NCBI RefSeq assembly: GCF_001411555.2
Contig: NC_049902.1
Span: 10,855,888 to 10,919,887, forward strand
Length of the DNA stretch: 64,000 nucleotides
Direction of reading: 5' to 3'
Origin: Juglans regia
Lineage: Eukaryota; Streptophyta; Magnoliopsida; Fagales; Juglandaceae
Both the position numbers and the translations under genes were made by a program. Positions 1-12,165 of this stretch are shown piece by piece. Under the pieces are notes generated by a model, which was given only the letters and a program-made list of their open reading frames with translations, was not told the origin of the DNA and made no database searches. Positions within the stretch are counted from its first letter, which is position 1. Each line of letters begins with the position of its first letter.

Positions 1-54
1 GAGCGACATTACTAAATCACAACATAACACCAAGAAAAATAATTTAGAAAATCC

Positions 55-336
55 TAATAATACTAAGTAGTATGCAAATGAATAAGACCATCAAAATAGA
101 AATGAGTGAGCAATATATGGATTAAAACATAATGTTCTAAAGGAACAAATAAAATAATTCAACATTATGAAATCACATGTTTGCCAAGCTTATTCAATTT
201 CCAAAATCCAAACAGCAGAAAATCAACATGCAAAATGAATAAGGCTTTGTGAAAATAGAAATGAGAGAAGCAATATATGGATTAAAATAGAATGTTCTAA
301 TCCAATACTGAGTAGCATGTAAAATGAATAAGAGCA
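55..336. repeat. Imperfect direct repeat, about 85 bp, two and a half copies
   Basis: The block at 55-140 (ending in CAATATATGGATTAAAA and AATGTTCTAA) recurs at 236-300, and its first part recurs again at 304-336. The units differ by several substitutions. Nothing in the first 490 bases reads as a gene; the sequence is AT-rich with short frames only. Confidence 0.6.
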
Positions 337-554
337 TAAATACAAAAATTAGAAAGTAAGAAAGTAATGATCATAACAGAAAGTAATGTTAAATGGCTGT
401 GTGTCGAATAAATGAACATGCTATGAATAAATCCTAGTCACTTGAGAAATAGATAGTGATAATAAAGAAACTATTTCGATGCTAATTGAATAAGAGCATT
501 CCCATCCGCTTCCATAAAGAATGTGTGTTCCATGGGACTTAGAATGATTTTTAT

Positions 555-714
555 TTATTTACAGCTTGCGTAAGACAGGAGCCTAATCTTGAATGGCTGC
601 AAAACCTTAAACCCCAGTTGCCTTTTGTAAAAACTATCACAAAATACTTGGTGGCCATCTAGGTTCAGATTACCCTGCCATATCAATGGAGCTCCATTAA
701 AAATACTTGTGAAT
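555..714 (-). other. Exon-like open frame, possible C-terminal exon of an unidentified gene fragment
   Basis: Reading the minus strand, an open frame of about 53 codons ends at a TAA at 555-557. It includes NGAPLIWQGNLNLDGHQVF followed by FYKRQLGFKVLQPF. The mix of residues looks like real protein and not AT-rich noise. Upstream, the frame can be continued through a run of seven G (reverse complement near 718-724) only by a one-base shift. I do not recognise the family. It lies just inside the left terminus of the TIR element, so it may be transposon-borne sequence from a host gene. Confidence 0.25.
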
Positions 715-1548
715 GAACCCCCCCTCCCATGGAGTAATTAGAACCATCATCACAGCCTTACAATAGACATGCAGCCCCGGAGAATAGGCCTAAATCAACA
801 CCAAAAGCTACAAAGGACAAAGTTAGAACTAAACGCCAAGGAGAGAAGCAATATATCTCAAATTTAATGAGGTAACTTGGTTGAAGGTGCTTGCATAATT
901 ATCGAGAAAGAAAACAACAAAGCAAAAGAGTATTGGAAGAAATTTTGATAGCTGAAAGGTGATGATCAATGCACCAATTATTATGTAGCATCATTCACAT
1001 ATCAAGAATTAAAAAAGGCAACAGATGGTGGATTATCATGGCTATAAATATCACATGAAATATTAGTATAAATTAGTCTAGGTCGATCATGGTGGGTTAG
1101 GGAAACTAAGATAATGAAAACGAAGAAAACGAAGAAAATGATAACAATGAAAACAAAGATATTGAAATCAATTAAAGTGGTAGAGAGAGTCCATAAAGAA
1201 AGATAATGTAATCAATTATAAAAAGCAATGTATCCCTTGAATCCATAAAGAATAGTGCTGAAATAATGTACAATTCAAACCGACTTATCAGATCGAATGG
1301 CTCCCAAATAGTCAATGAATGAATTGAAACCAACAAAGAACTCAAACCAACAACAGCTTATTTATACACTGCTCAAATGCAAAGATAGTGAAATCAAATT
1401 AAAACCCTACAGCGGCAGATAACAATGTAGGGTTTTTGATTTTGAGTGCCTAAAGACCCAATTATAAAATCAATTATATCATAGCATAGATAATGAAATC
1501 AATACCCAAAGCAGTAGAGAGAATCCATAAGGAATGACTGCTAAACAG

Positions 1549-2006
1549 AATGAAAACAAAGATAATCTAAAAAATGGTTAATAATGCAAACCAACACAAA
1601 ATTCATGGCATTATAGGCTGCCAAACAGAATGAAAACAAAGAGAATCTAAAAAATGGTTTACAATGCAAACCGGAATGGTAACATTATGGTTAACAATTT
1701 TCTCCAATGCAAACCAACACAAAATTCAAACCAAGACACACGGCAACATTATGGTAGCATTAAGCAAACCAATACACACACACAAAATTTAACAATCTAA
1801 AAATTGGTTAACAATGCAAACCAACACGGTAACATTATGGTTAACAATTTAACAACATAAACCAACAAAGCCAACGTGGTAACATTATGGTTATCAATGC
1901 AAGCCAACACAAAATTCATTAATTATAGGCTGCCAAACAAGATGAAAACAAAGAGAAACTAAAAAATGGTTAAAAGTGCAAACCAACACAAAATTCAAGT
2001 GACCAA
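1549..2006. repeat. Degenerate tandem repeat array
   Basis: Phrases such as AATGCAAACCAACACAAAATTC, GGTAACATTATGGTTAACAA and GAATGAAAACAAAGAGAATC recur four or more times with indels. The unit is mosaic with no single clean period. It lies inside the TIR element. Confidence 0.6.
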
Positions 2007-2364
2007 CAAACATTGTATGAATGGATTCAAATGTACAAACAATTTGTTCAAACCAGAATAATGCAGTTGATGAAATTAGTCCAAACTAAACTCTATTGAC
2101 TCTTGAATGGCAGTAGTGAAGAAAAATTAAGATCCTAATTCAAACCCTAGACCAGCTTTCAATGTAGGGTTTTCGATTTTGAGTGCCCAAAAATCCAAAT
2201 ACATACATTCAACAAGTTGAAACTGTGCAATGTCTCATATGAAAGCCATGTCAATTCGGGATTTGGGTGTGTTTGATTTATGCGAGAGAGAAGGGTAGAG
2301 TCTAGACATGGAGGAAACTGAAACAAGAAGTGCATTTGTGCGAAAGAGAATGATAGATACATAC

Positions 2365-2528
2365 CTGAAATCTGGCATATGAAGAGGGGCCTCTGAAGAT
2401 GGTGGCAAATGGTGCGAGAGAGAGTCGATACGAATGAGGGCAATTGAGATTGGAGAGAAATTTTCAAGCAGGACCAACAATAGAAAAGGAACAAATGGGC
2501 CGATTCGAAAAGTACAGTGGGGAACCAC
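2365..2528 (-). other. Possible first exon with consensus donor site
   Basis: On the minus strand an open frame from an ATG at 2528 runs to a strong donor (TTTCAG then GTATGT) at 2365/2364. A later in-frame ATG (MPDFR) lies immediately before the donor. The piece is C/T-rich like a plant 5' leader and sits just inside the right terminus of the TIR element. Together with the exon-like frame at 555-714 it could be the start of a minus-strand transcript. No family is recognised. Confidence 0.2.
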
Positions 2529-2656
2529 TATAGCAACCTTAAATTAAATCCCTAATTTAGGGATTCGGAAAGGAGGGGGTTTTTGAAGTTTTCCCAAACT
2601 TTTTTTCTCAAAATATAGAGATAACGGGCATTTAGAGAAGTAGATAGGAATGCTCT

Positions 2657-3267
2657 AGAGAATTTTTAAATGGATGAATAGTATCAAGCTTTTACATTGA
2701 TTCTTAGTAAAAATGCATTTTATATTGTATTTATATAATCGGTTGGAAAGGGTTTTGTTTTAAGATTTCTTGACAATTTTACAGATAGATGTTGTATACA
2801 AAGAAAATCACTCAAATCCTCATTGGTATTTGTTGTACAGTAGAAGTAAAAGTAACATTTATGCTATGATTGAATACTACAATCACTTAATAAGTAAAAG
2901 TAACATTTATGCTATTTTCGCTAATTACTCTTTTTAAAATTAATTAGATACTTATTTACCCCATAAGCTTCATTATTTGATGTTTTAGCCTTTAGAAGAT
3001 AAAAGAAAATTACCATAAACAAATTGTTGCATAGTCACAAAAGTAATTTTAGTTAAGAACTAGTCTATGCAGCAAAAATATCTTGGCCACTTGCAAGAGC
3101 AAAAAGGGTTCAAGAATTTACCGATAGAAAAGTGGTAAAACCATTTACACAACTTTGTCCTTTACACTCTTCTGATGTTGTACTTGGTCCAGAATGCAGT
3201 ACTTTTTCGATTGCCTAGTGCTAACCTTACGAATTATTCATAATTTATATACAACTTTTAATATAAT
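2657..3267. other. AT-rich spacer, no gene seen
   Basis: This stretch is AT-rich with a few direct repeats, such as AGTAAAAGTAACATTTATGCTAT twice near 2846 and 2897. No coding or RNA gene signal was found. Confidence 0.5.
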
Positions 3268-6091
3268 TGTAATGTCCCGGTCCCGCAGGGATCGAAGAGT
3301 TATTCCCTATATCTTAAAACTCACAATTCATTAATATATTTATAGACTCCAAAATATAAAGTCATCAGAATACTACAAAATCTCTTAATAAAATCTGCCA
3401 CTTCTCATAAATCTTCTATGAGTAATCCACTATGCTTAAATAATCATCTCACCGATACTCCATAATCCTGATCCTTAGCTGGACTATTCAAAATCATCTG
3501 AAAAATATATGGAGATAAGGGGTGAGTTATCAACAACACAGTAAGCAGATGACATATACTAGTATGTAAACATGAGCATTTTCACAGAGTTCAGAATGCA
3601 GAAACAAAACTTTTCAGTATCAATATGCAAATCTCAAAAATACATATTATCAAAAAATCAGAGCGGCTTTTCAAATATTTTATATTCAGAAACCAACTTT
3701 TCATATTCAAAGACTCATTTGGCACAACATGACTGAACATCTTCGTCTTATCATATCATATCAGAGCATCATACCAGAACAGAGACCATGTTTAACCCCC
3801 GTGGTATGGTTGTGCATCCTGCGGAAAGCCAAGCAGAACATAAATCACCATGTTACCAAAGCGATTGCACTCAGAATAGAAAACCACTATTATATCCCGT
3901 GGTAGGCCAGAGGTCACTATTGTATCCCGTCCAGAGGTCACTATTTTATCCCGTGACAGGGCCAAAGGTCAGAGCGAAACAAAATCAGAATCACCATATC
4001 AGAATCATAATCAGAGTTAGAACAGAATCAAAAAGTCATGTCAAAGGTTTTTCAACTGCCACATCTTATCAACACAGAGTACTGAACAGAATCAGATAAA
4101 AAAAACATAACTTATACACAAAATTTCATATTCGCTCTCTTTTTTCAAAGTTCAGAAATAGAATGTAAAAAAATAAGCTCATGTCTATACCAATCATGAC
4201 AGAAAATAATTTCTCTTATACAGCTTTCATGCATATGCAGAATATATATCTGAGATTATTTTCTGATTTCTTTTCAAAACAAACATGCATATTTTCAAAA
4301 GTAACATTGTTTTATTTTATTTTATACAAAGTCTAGCATAGGAACCTCACTTACCTGGACTTCTTAGTTTTTTTCAGAATTTTCCTCAAAAATGTCGAAC
4401 AATAATGAATTGTCACCTATAAAATAATCACGTAATTCTCGTAAATTTTCAATTAATTACGTAATTCGATATTTAATCCTAAGCTTCTAAAATGACCTAT
4501 TCAATTCCTCAAAATCTAAAATTCTCAAAATTTCCAAAATACCATCATTTTCTAAGACCATAAATATCCACTAGATTCTCTGACTAAAACCTTAGATATT
4601 ATAAAAATGTTTCTATAAAAATACAATTTTTGTATCTATATAAAGCAAAACTAGATTCAGGTTAAAAGAATATAACTACAAATTTTCTAAAAACCTTTAA
4701 GACCCAAGGTAAAATTCAGTGAATTCACGTCCAAAAATATAAAAATATGCTTTGGCAAAGTTTGGCTTATAACCCAAGGGGTAAAATTGTAATATCCCTA
4801 TTCTGAAACCTTCCCTAACCTTACGTAAAGGGCAATGCACCTCTTTTTATTTCCTTGTTGCAGGGAAGACTCAGGTTGTGCGATGGAGGCTCACCGTGGG
4901 GAGTTGTGACGGAACTGGGCTGCTTGGGGTGGCGTGAGGTGGCCTACGGAACTCTTTGTGCAAGTGGCATCAAAGTGAAGGGGTTGGTGCCGTGGGGTGG
5001 TGGGTTAACTCACGGTGGGGGAAATAATTCCCATGCTTCGGTGTGGCAGATTAGAGTAGCACTTGCAGTGGTTTCGATGGCTGGGAAACTATGTTAGAGG
5101 GTGGAGTTGCGGCATGGGTGTCCGGCGATGCCGCTAGACGTCCGTCGTGTAACGGGCTGACAGCACACAAAAGTGCTCTGTTTTTTAGACCCAAAATAGA
5201 GGAGTTTCGGTTCACTCTACAGATGGTTGTTCTCGGCACTTTGGTGGTGGTGCAGTGGTGTACGGTGGAGGAGTTGGAGCTGGAGCTCTAGTGATGGTCA
5301 AGTGGAGCTCTACTTTGGTGGTGGTACAGTGCATGCACGGTTGCGTCGATTTTTGCATGGGACAATGAGAGTTCTGGGCGGTGAAAACACATGGTGATTT
5401 TAGTCATGCGGGATGTGGTTCGAGTGTTTCAGGCTGGGCTCGGTCGTGGCAATGGCTGGGGTGCTGCACGGTTGTCTTCGCATTGCACTACGGTGTAATG
5501 GGTCATGATCTGTGCAGCAGCGCCACGGGATATACCGTGATGCGTTACGGGTTTGGCTCATTTGGGGCAATGGTTCAGGTGCTGCACGGCTGCGCTATGG
5601 GGAAAGGCTCATGGTGTGGGGGAGAAGTAGCTACGGAGGGAAGAGGTTGGGTAGGGGGCGGTTTCTGAAATAAGAAAGGCAACGTGCGTGAGATTGGTGC
5701 TGCCTGAACATGGAGGCGTGGGGAAATTAATCGTGTGGCAGCCCTAGCTTGGGGAAGGAGACGGCAACCCTATTTTGGGCACGAAGGATGTGTATTTATA
5801 AGTAATTAAAATACCAAAAATAAAATCCTAGAGAGACATGTGCGCGGATGAAAGGCTGTGTCCTGTGTGTGCATGGAGTGGACGAGAGGAAGACTTACAG
5901 GTGAATAAGAAATATAGACGGAAAGGAAAAAAATAAAAAATAAAATAAAATAAACATGCGGAAAAAAATTAACATGTGAAGAAAATCAAATAAAAATAAA
6001 ATGAACTAAACAAAAATAAATAAATAAATAAACTAAAACAAAATAAATAATAAAGAAAAAAAATTGTGCTTGATTGGATCCGAGTGTTACA
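3268..6091 (-). mobile_element. Solo LTR, copy A of the long TGTAA...TTACA family
   Basis: The element begins TGTAATGTCCCGGTCCCGCA and ends GGATCCGAGTGTTACA. It is flanked on both sides by ATAAT (3263-3267 and 6092-6096), the 5-bp duplication expected of an LTR retroelement. It aligns in sequence order with copy C and in reverse with copies B and D. Landmarks shared by all include a leader such as GGAGATAAGGGGTGAGTTATC, a minisatellite around the words CCATGTTTAACCC...GGTA, and a GC-rich half (here 4860-5780). There is no internal coding region, so it is a solo LTR. Ends and length resemble Ty3-gypsy Tekay/Del-type LTRs; that lineage is inferred. Frames in the GC-rich half are not genes. Confidence 0.8.
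3780..3975. repeat. Minisatellite inside LTR copy A
   Basis: Short units built on TATCCCGT, CCAGAGGTCACTATT and GTGGTA repeat irregularly. The equivalent position in copies C and D holds arrays with different unit lengths. Confidence 0.5.
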
Positions 6092-6509
6092 ATAATAATA
6101 TTTTTTTATTAAATGTAAACCTATCAAACCAAGAGTAAAAGCTAAAATAAAATTAAAAATAATATTATTTTATTACATAATTGAAATAAGTTGTTATACA
6201 ATAGTTATTCTATCATTTTTTCTAGTCGCTATATTACAAGGATGGTGCTACATCCACCGAGGATCAGTTTCGAAAAGGGTACCGATGAGTATTATAATAT
6301 TTTTTTTTTGCTTTATTTAAATGTATTTTTGTGTATATATTTTAAAACAAAATACTAAAAAACAAACACACACAACAATGCTTTAAGAAAATAATACTAA
6401 TGGGTACACTTTGTCGGTAGGAGTGTCATTTTTCTATTACAAAATATAAACATTAGTAAAAAAATATGTGAATATATTAATCAAATTTCCATTATATTAT
6501 TCAACATAA
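6092..6509. other. AT-rich spacer, possible MITE remnant
   Basis: No gene is seen. Words such as GGATGGTGCTACATCC and GGGTACCGATGAG near 6240-6290, with a loosely inverted partner near 6405-6430, may be a decayed MITE, but the termini are not clear. Confidence 0.3.
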
Positions 6510-6520
6510 ATTTGTGCCAT

Positions 6521-6727
6521 AACCTACCTTTAGGGGGCTCAAGTGGTAAAGACGTTGGGCTTAGGATATGTTCCTCTTGGTTTAAGGTTTAAATCCTCTG
6601 CAAACAATCTCTTAGGACCATTGGCTTGAGGTGCACTTGCAGAAAATTCATTGCTGATGACCTATGCACCCTCTAAATTAGTCGGAATACTGTTCCTAGA
6701 CACCCAGTGCCAACATTAAAAAAAACC
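6521..6727 (+). mobile_element. tRNA-derived SINE
   Basis: The head resembles a tRNA with polymerase III promoter boxes: GGCTCAAGTGGTAAAGACG (box A-like) and GGTTTAAATCC (box B-like, consensus GGTTCAAATCC). The tail ends in an A run near 6719-6725. An 11-bp target duplication flanks it: ATTTGTGCCAT at 6510-6520 and ATTTGTACCAT at 6728-6738, with one mismatch. Length is about 207 bp, usual for plant SINEs. It has not been compared with named families. Confidence 0.65.
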
Positions 6728-7678
6728 ATTTGTACCATTCTCACTTAGTTTAACAACATATCGTGGCATATATAAACATGTTAAGGATAGTACTTTACCA
6801 GCTTGGATAATAGTTACATGGTATCATTCTTTGTTCTAAGTTTTCATTTTTTCAATGATTGCCACTTAACCCGACTTTTCAATCATTTCCCACCCTTACG
6901 ACCTTCTCTTTTTTTAAGCCCTTTACCCTTATCAACTAAATTTTCAGTAGGATGGCTATGATCCTTAACAACAATGCTTTAACCTTCTTCACCCGTTCTA
7001 CTAAAGTAGATGCGGCCTCTTCATTGTCAGCAGTTCAAGAGGCAAATTTTACCAACTTGGGGCATGATGTTCTATATTGTTGTGTAATATTCAAGTTTAC
7101 ATCCTTCTTTGCATTGTCCCTTCATTGTCTGAGATATAACAATTCTTTTGCTTCTCTTGCTTATCTCTTCAAGAAATACATATTAGGGATTACTTTCATA
7201 TCAAGAGAGTCAAGCACTCTCAATGCATGACAAAAATTAATTATAAATGTTTCAAACTTCTTACAATTGCATGAGATTGTCTTATTAGTAGGGTCACAAA
7301 GTACCTTTTACTCCTCATCCTTATCAAGAAGCCCAGCAACATATTTATTAACTATTCCACTATTATTCATAATTCATTTCACTACTAATTACAAAATTCT
7401 CGTCTCATTCTCTAAACATCCCCATAACTCTTTACAAGACTTTTTTTTTGGCTATTGAGGCATAGTCACACACCTCTTGAAACATTTTAAAAATTAGAGA
7501 TTATACACTTGTATTGCTTGCTTCAACAAATGTGAATACTTTGAACTCAATGTTGGCACTTTTTGTCTTGCATTTAAGTTCAGCCTCAACCTCCTTTTGT
7601 AACTTTTGTTCTACAACCCTGTCAGAATGTTGTAAAAATTAAACTATTATATCCAAATATGATTTAAAGTAAGTTTTA

Positions 7679-8013
7679 AGCTTCGTTTGGTTACTGAATT
7701 CAGTTGAGTTCAGTCTAATTTTAAGCTGAGTTTAACATCCAAATATGCAACTCTCAAATTACTAAACTCAACCCAACTAAAAACCTTTTTTATACATGGG
7801 ACCCATAACCTTTTTCAACTTAAAACATCTTTATACGTGGGACCCACAACCTTTTTCAATTTCACATAAAAAGTACTAAACTCATTTTAACATCCAAATA
7901 CACTTTAAACTCAGTTTAGATGGGTCCCACATAATTCTCTTTACTACTCAACTCACTATTATTCATAAAGAACTCAACTTAGCTAAGTTCAATTTAACAT
8001 CCAAACGCAGTCC
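7679..8013. mobile_element. MITE inside the FRS pseudogene
   Basis: The left end CTTCGTTTGGTTACTGAA and the reverse complement of the right end (CTGCGTTTGGATGTTAAAT) are inverted relatives. The interior repeats words such as ACTAAACTCA, GTGGGACCCA and ATCCAAATA. There is no coding capacity. It separates the SWIM part from the transposase part of the FRS pseudogene. Confidence 0.55.
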
Positions 8014-8296
8014 CATTGATATTCTCACTGTGTTGAGTATTTATTATATATTCCCAAATTAAATTGTTTCATCGTATAGCACTTTGCTCATTTCTTTCTC
8101 AATTTATATAAGTCGTCCAACCAACTTACCTCTTGCACCTTACATGTCTCTTTTCTCAAGCCTTTTTAAATTTGGTCTCATCCCTATATTTAAGCATACA
8201 AGCTTGGAAATCTCAAAGAAAATGAGAACCATTCTTCATCAAATTTCCAACATGCTTGATGCCATTTTGCATTATGTGGGAAGTACATGATAGTCC

Positions 8297-8434
8297 ATGC
8301 CAAGTTTCTAGCATCATGACCTCAGATAATTATGGCTTTGCCATTAATGCAGAATCTTGATCGATCTATAAAGATTGAGTTGGGCCTTTTACCTCCTTGT
8401 GCATCTAAGAACCTTTCACAAAGCCAACTAAATG
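8297..8434 (-). repeat. Duplicated MULE exon, copy 2
   Basis: This segment matches 12005-12128 (for example TCATGACCTCA, TTATG.CTTTGCCATT and AGAATCTTGAT in both). Both encode the same stretch of the FRS transposase core, so an exon was locally duplicated before solo LTR B inserted into one copy. Confidence 0.7.
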
Positions 8435-8713
8435 ATTTTTGTAACACCCGGACCCAAAATTGATATAGTTGGACTTTAGTTTTTATTTATTTATTTATTT
8501 GAGCTTGATATTTTAAGTATTTATATTACGGTCTTGAGTAGTGATTTTTTTATTTTATTTTCCGCAAACGTTTCTTTTTTTTCTTTTTTTTCTCTTTCGG
8601 TCTTTATCTCTTATTTCCCGTAGGTATTTTTTTTTTTCGTTCACGTCGTGCATGCTCACACACAACTCATCTTCATCCGCTCGCACGTCTCCTCCTCTAT
8701 GGTTTTCTCATAA

Positions 8714-8729
8714 CATATATATATATATA
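8714..8729 (+). promoter_or_regulatory. TATA-like promoter element of LTR copy B
   Basis: A CATATATATATATATAC run is followed by CACACAGATACACTTATC. The same arrangement (TATATATATTTATACAGATAGATTTATC) occurs at 61677 in copy D. Conservation between copies suggests the LTR promoter and supports plus as the LTR sense strand. Confidence 0.4.
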
Positions 8730-9746
8730 CACACAGATACACTTATCCCTCGTGCATGTTGAAGCGAAGCCGCCGCTGCCCTCCCACGCGAATCTGTAGC
8801 CCAGAAATTCCTGCTCTTCGCAAGCCAGCCCAACCCCTCTTGCCGTTGTTTTCATCTTCCCCAAGGCTCCTCAACCCCACGTTCACCACCCTGCCGTGCC
8901 CAACCTTTGTTTCACGCACACAGCCATGCATACCACCGTGTGATAGCCCCACCGCCCAGCCCGTGGGCAAACTGTGAACCCCACGTAGCCACGCCGCTGC
9001 CTCTGCGTTAGGACCCCCCTTAGCGCCGTCCCTGCACCTCACCACCGTGCCCAACCACACGGAGCTGTAGCCCAACGCCCCGTAGCTGCTACTGCAAGCT
9101 TCGGTTTCCTCTGTTTTTGTATCCAAAAACAGAGCAATGTTTAGCCACCATAATCCACTGCAATTCCCTCCACCGAGAACCCCACCATGTTGTGTCCCCA
9201 CCTCACAAAAACCAACACGGTTAGCTCTACCGCGACCCACCCCTGTCACGGGAACCCAGACGTTTATTCCCCTGTTTTTAGCCTCCCGAAACAGAGGCCC
9301 ACCCACTGGACCACTGCACTGCACCGCACCGCTCCAGCCACTCCAAGCCGTCGCCACCCGCGTGGATAAGGGCGTTGAACACCCTCAGGCCACCCAAGAC
9401 GTAGCATCCCTCACGGTGAGTACCTCCCTCGTTTACTCCCTCCTTTCTCTACGCCCTCTCTCGCTCATCTCTCCCTCTCTTTGTCTCGTGCCCAGCGCTG
9501 CTTGGCGGAAGCTCCGTCGCGCTCCTACTCTTCTGCCGTGCCACCGCAGTCCCTCCAGCCAACCCCGTCGCACCTCACCCTCGACGCGTGCCTCGATTCC
9601 CCTTGGGTAACGTCCTGGCGCCGCATGTGTTAATACCGTGTGTTTTGTTTGTTTGGTTTCTGCTTATAAGTTATTTGTACGTACTTTATATATAGTTTAT
9701 ATATGGAAAGTTTTAACTTAGGTTGGGAACTTACTAGTTTTGACCT

Positions 9747-9790
9747 AATATATATATATATATATATGTATATGTATATATATATATATG
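9747..9790. repeat. TA dinucleotide microsatellite
   Basis: Alternating TA with two GTA interruptions lies inside LTR copy B. Confidence 0.9.
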
Positions 9791-10652
9791 GAAGGTAGGT
9801 TTAACCTAAAATTTTCGGGTGAGAAGTTTTATTTTTGGGATTTATGTTTGAATGAGTTTTGTTTTAAGTTTCAATAAATATTATATTTGTATTTTAATAA
9901 TATTTTTTAATTAAAGGAAGTAAACCATTTTTTTTTAAGAGAAGAGTTTTTCGTGACTTATTTTATGGAAATTTGTGTAACCAATGTATTCTTTTTATTT
10001 ATAAAATGTTGCTGGTATTTTAAATATTTTGAATATTAATTTTTATTGAGTTTTATTTTTATTTTAATACTTCTTGATTAAATTCTTATTCGGTACGAAT
10101 TCGTTTAAGTGGATATTGATGGTTTTTGGAAAATGAGAGCATTTTGGGAATTATGAGAATTTTAGGTTTTGAGGAATTAAATAGGTTATTTTAGAAGTTT
10201 AGGATTAAAAATCGAAATCAGTGGTTGATTGGAAATTTATGAGAATTACATGATTATTTTATAGGTGACGATTAATTATTGTTCAACGTTTTTGAGGAAT
10301 TCCGAAAAAACTAAGAAGTTCAAGTAAGCGGGGTTCCTATGCTATAATTTGCATTAAAATAAAATGTGCTGAGCTTATTTTTTTGGAAAATATACATATT
10401 TGATGTTGAAAAGAAATTTGAACTGCCTCAGTTATTTGTTCTGCATTACTCATGTGATTCTATTTAAGAAGAAATTATTTTTTGTCATGACTGGTGTAGA
10501 CATGAACTTATTTTTAACATTCTGTTTCTGAACTTTGAAAAAGAGAGCGAATATGAAATTTTGTGCATAAATTATGTTGTGTAATGATTTTGTTCTGTTC
10601 TGAAGATTTTCTGTACTCTGATATGATCTGATGTGATTTCTGAAAGGGTTTT

Positions 10653-10862
10653 GCTAGATACAAGAGAGTTCGTGCACCATATCGCGTACCGATAATTTTT
10701 TTTATTTAAAAAAAAATGAAAAAAGTTTTTTTGAGAGAAGAAGAAGATCTCCTATATCATAAAAATTATTTTCATCTTTAATTCACATCATTTTCGTTAA
10801 ACATATGTATTACATATTAATATTGGTGCACGAATTGGTGCACAAACTTGCTTGCAATTAGA
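10653..10862. mobile_element. Small MITE inside LTR copy B
   Basis: The left end includes GATACAAGAGAGTTCGTGCACCA. The reverse complement of the right end includes GCAAGCAAGTTTGTGCACCA. The interior is AT-rich. Copy A has nothing equivalent at this position, consistent with later insertion. Confidence 0.45.
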
Positions 10863-11999
10863 TTTTTCCTTTTCTGAAAACCTCTGGCATAACATTCTGT
10901 TTCTGTTTCTGTTCCGTTCTGACCTCACCACGAGTGTAAAACTGTGGCCTCTGTTCGGGTTGGTACCAATTTTTTTGTTTCTGGGGCACCCACTTTGGAA
11001 ACAAAGTGGTTTTTCTGCATAGTCTTTCCTATGTGCACACTCGGGGCTCCAAGAATGAATAAGGGGAAGATTCACATTCTGTTTCTGCTCGGTTAGCTAC
11101 CGGGATTTGCACAACCCTACCACTGGGGTTAAACATGGTATTTTTTCTGATATGATAAGATAAGATGTGATGTTTCAGTTTATGCTATGCCAAAGGGATT
11201 TTGATTATGAATATTCTCGAACTTTCGCTCTGATATTTTTGATTATATGTTCTGACGCTGCATTTTGAAAACATTATTCTGATTATGCATTCTAAAAGAA
11301 AATATTTTTGTTCTGCATTCTAAACTATGTAAATGCTCATGTTTACACACTAGTATATGTCCTCTACTTACTGAGTTGTTGATAACTCATCCCTTATCTC
11401 CATATATTTTTTAGATATTTTTGATGGTTCAGCTGGAGAACAAGAGTAGAAAGTTTTAGCAGGTGTGATGATCAGAGTGGATTAAGTGCCCGAGGGTACA
11501 AGTGCTTATTTGAGAGTCGTAGTTAGTAAACTGAATTTATGTTTCGGATATTTTGATTTGATGAGTTAAGAATAATTTCGAGTTTTAGAGAGTTTTTAAT
11601 TTATGTTATTGAGATTTTCTTTATTGTCTCCATGGAGGAACTTAGATATTTGGATTGATTAATATTTTATTGGATTTTTTGGATTTTATAGTTGTACTAT
11701 TTAAGTTGATTTGAGGTATTAAGAGTTAACTCTTCGGACCTCCGGGAACGAGGCGTTACAATTTTGCTGTCTCATCATATAATAGTGCTGTCGCAAAAAT
11801 CACAACTCCTACAAAAATAAAATATTAAACTAAAAATAAAAAATGATACAAACATAGCAAAAAGGACCACACAACCTGCAAAAAAGAAAAGCAAAAACAG
11901 TACCAAACAAAACAAATAAGAACAAATCAACAGCGAAGCGAATGAATGCCCAACTTGTCCAATTTGATGATGCCTCGCATCATTCTCGGTACTTCCCCA

Positions 12000-12165
12000 A
12001 AGCCTTGCCAAGTTTCTAGCGTCATGACCTCAAATAATTATGACTTTGCCATTGCAGAATCTTGATCTATAAAGATTGACTTAGGCCTTTAACCTCCGTG
12101 TGCATCTAAGAATCTTCCACAAAGCCAATTCTAAAATATTTTGCTGTCGCAAAAATCACAACTCC
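12000..12165 (-). repeat. Duplicated MULE exon, copy 1
   Basis: This is the partner of the segment at 8297-8434 plus 11761-11812. It starts with the same GTTGTGATTTTTGCGACAGC, then has lost about 35 bases before rejoining the common sequence that encodes the FLDAHGG region. Confidence 0.65.

Larger units (their letters stand above)
493..2656 (-). mobile_element. Non-autonomous DNA transposon with terminal inverted repeats
   Basis: The left end reads AGAGCATTCCCATCCGCTTC at 493-512. The reverse complement of the right end (about 2628-2656) reads AGAGCATTCCTATCTACTTC, so the unit has long, slightly diverged inverted termini and is about 2.16 kb. A third related terminus (GAGGATTCTCATCCGCTTC) sits at about 63875 near the window end, which indicates a repeated family. 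I could not find a convincing target-site duplication, so the superfamily (hAT or Mutator-like) is undecided. No transposase motif is visible. Two exon-like pieces on the minus strand lie inside. Confidence 0.5.
8440..11760 (+). mobile_element. Solo LTR, copy B of the long TGTAA...TTACA family
   Basis: It starts TGTAACACCCGGACCC and ends GGGAACGAGGCGTTACA. A perfect 5-bp duplication, ATTTT, flanks it (8435-8439 and 11761-11765). It is the reverse of copies A and C and parallel to copy D. A TATA-like run (8714-8729) precedes a GC-rich segment (8760-9640), and the rest is AT-rich. Removing it and one ATTTT restores an FRS exon, which proves it is an insertion. At 3321 bp it is the longest copy, partly because of a MITE near 10653-10862. 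The 204-residue minus frame at 8743-9357 is a by-product of GC-rich LTR sequence, not a gene. Confidence 0.85.

Noticed and set aside
4855..5668. Frames of 66-95 codons in GC-rich sequence
   Set aside because: They belong to solo LTR copy A and have no recognisable domains.
8743..9357. 204-residue minus-strand open frame
   Set aside because: It lies inside the GC-rich half of solo LTR copy B. It is a chance frame in high-GC, repeat-like sequence, with no family resemblance and long open frames on the other strand too.
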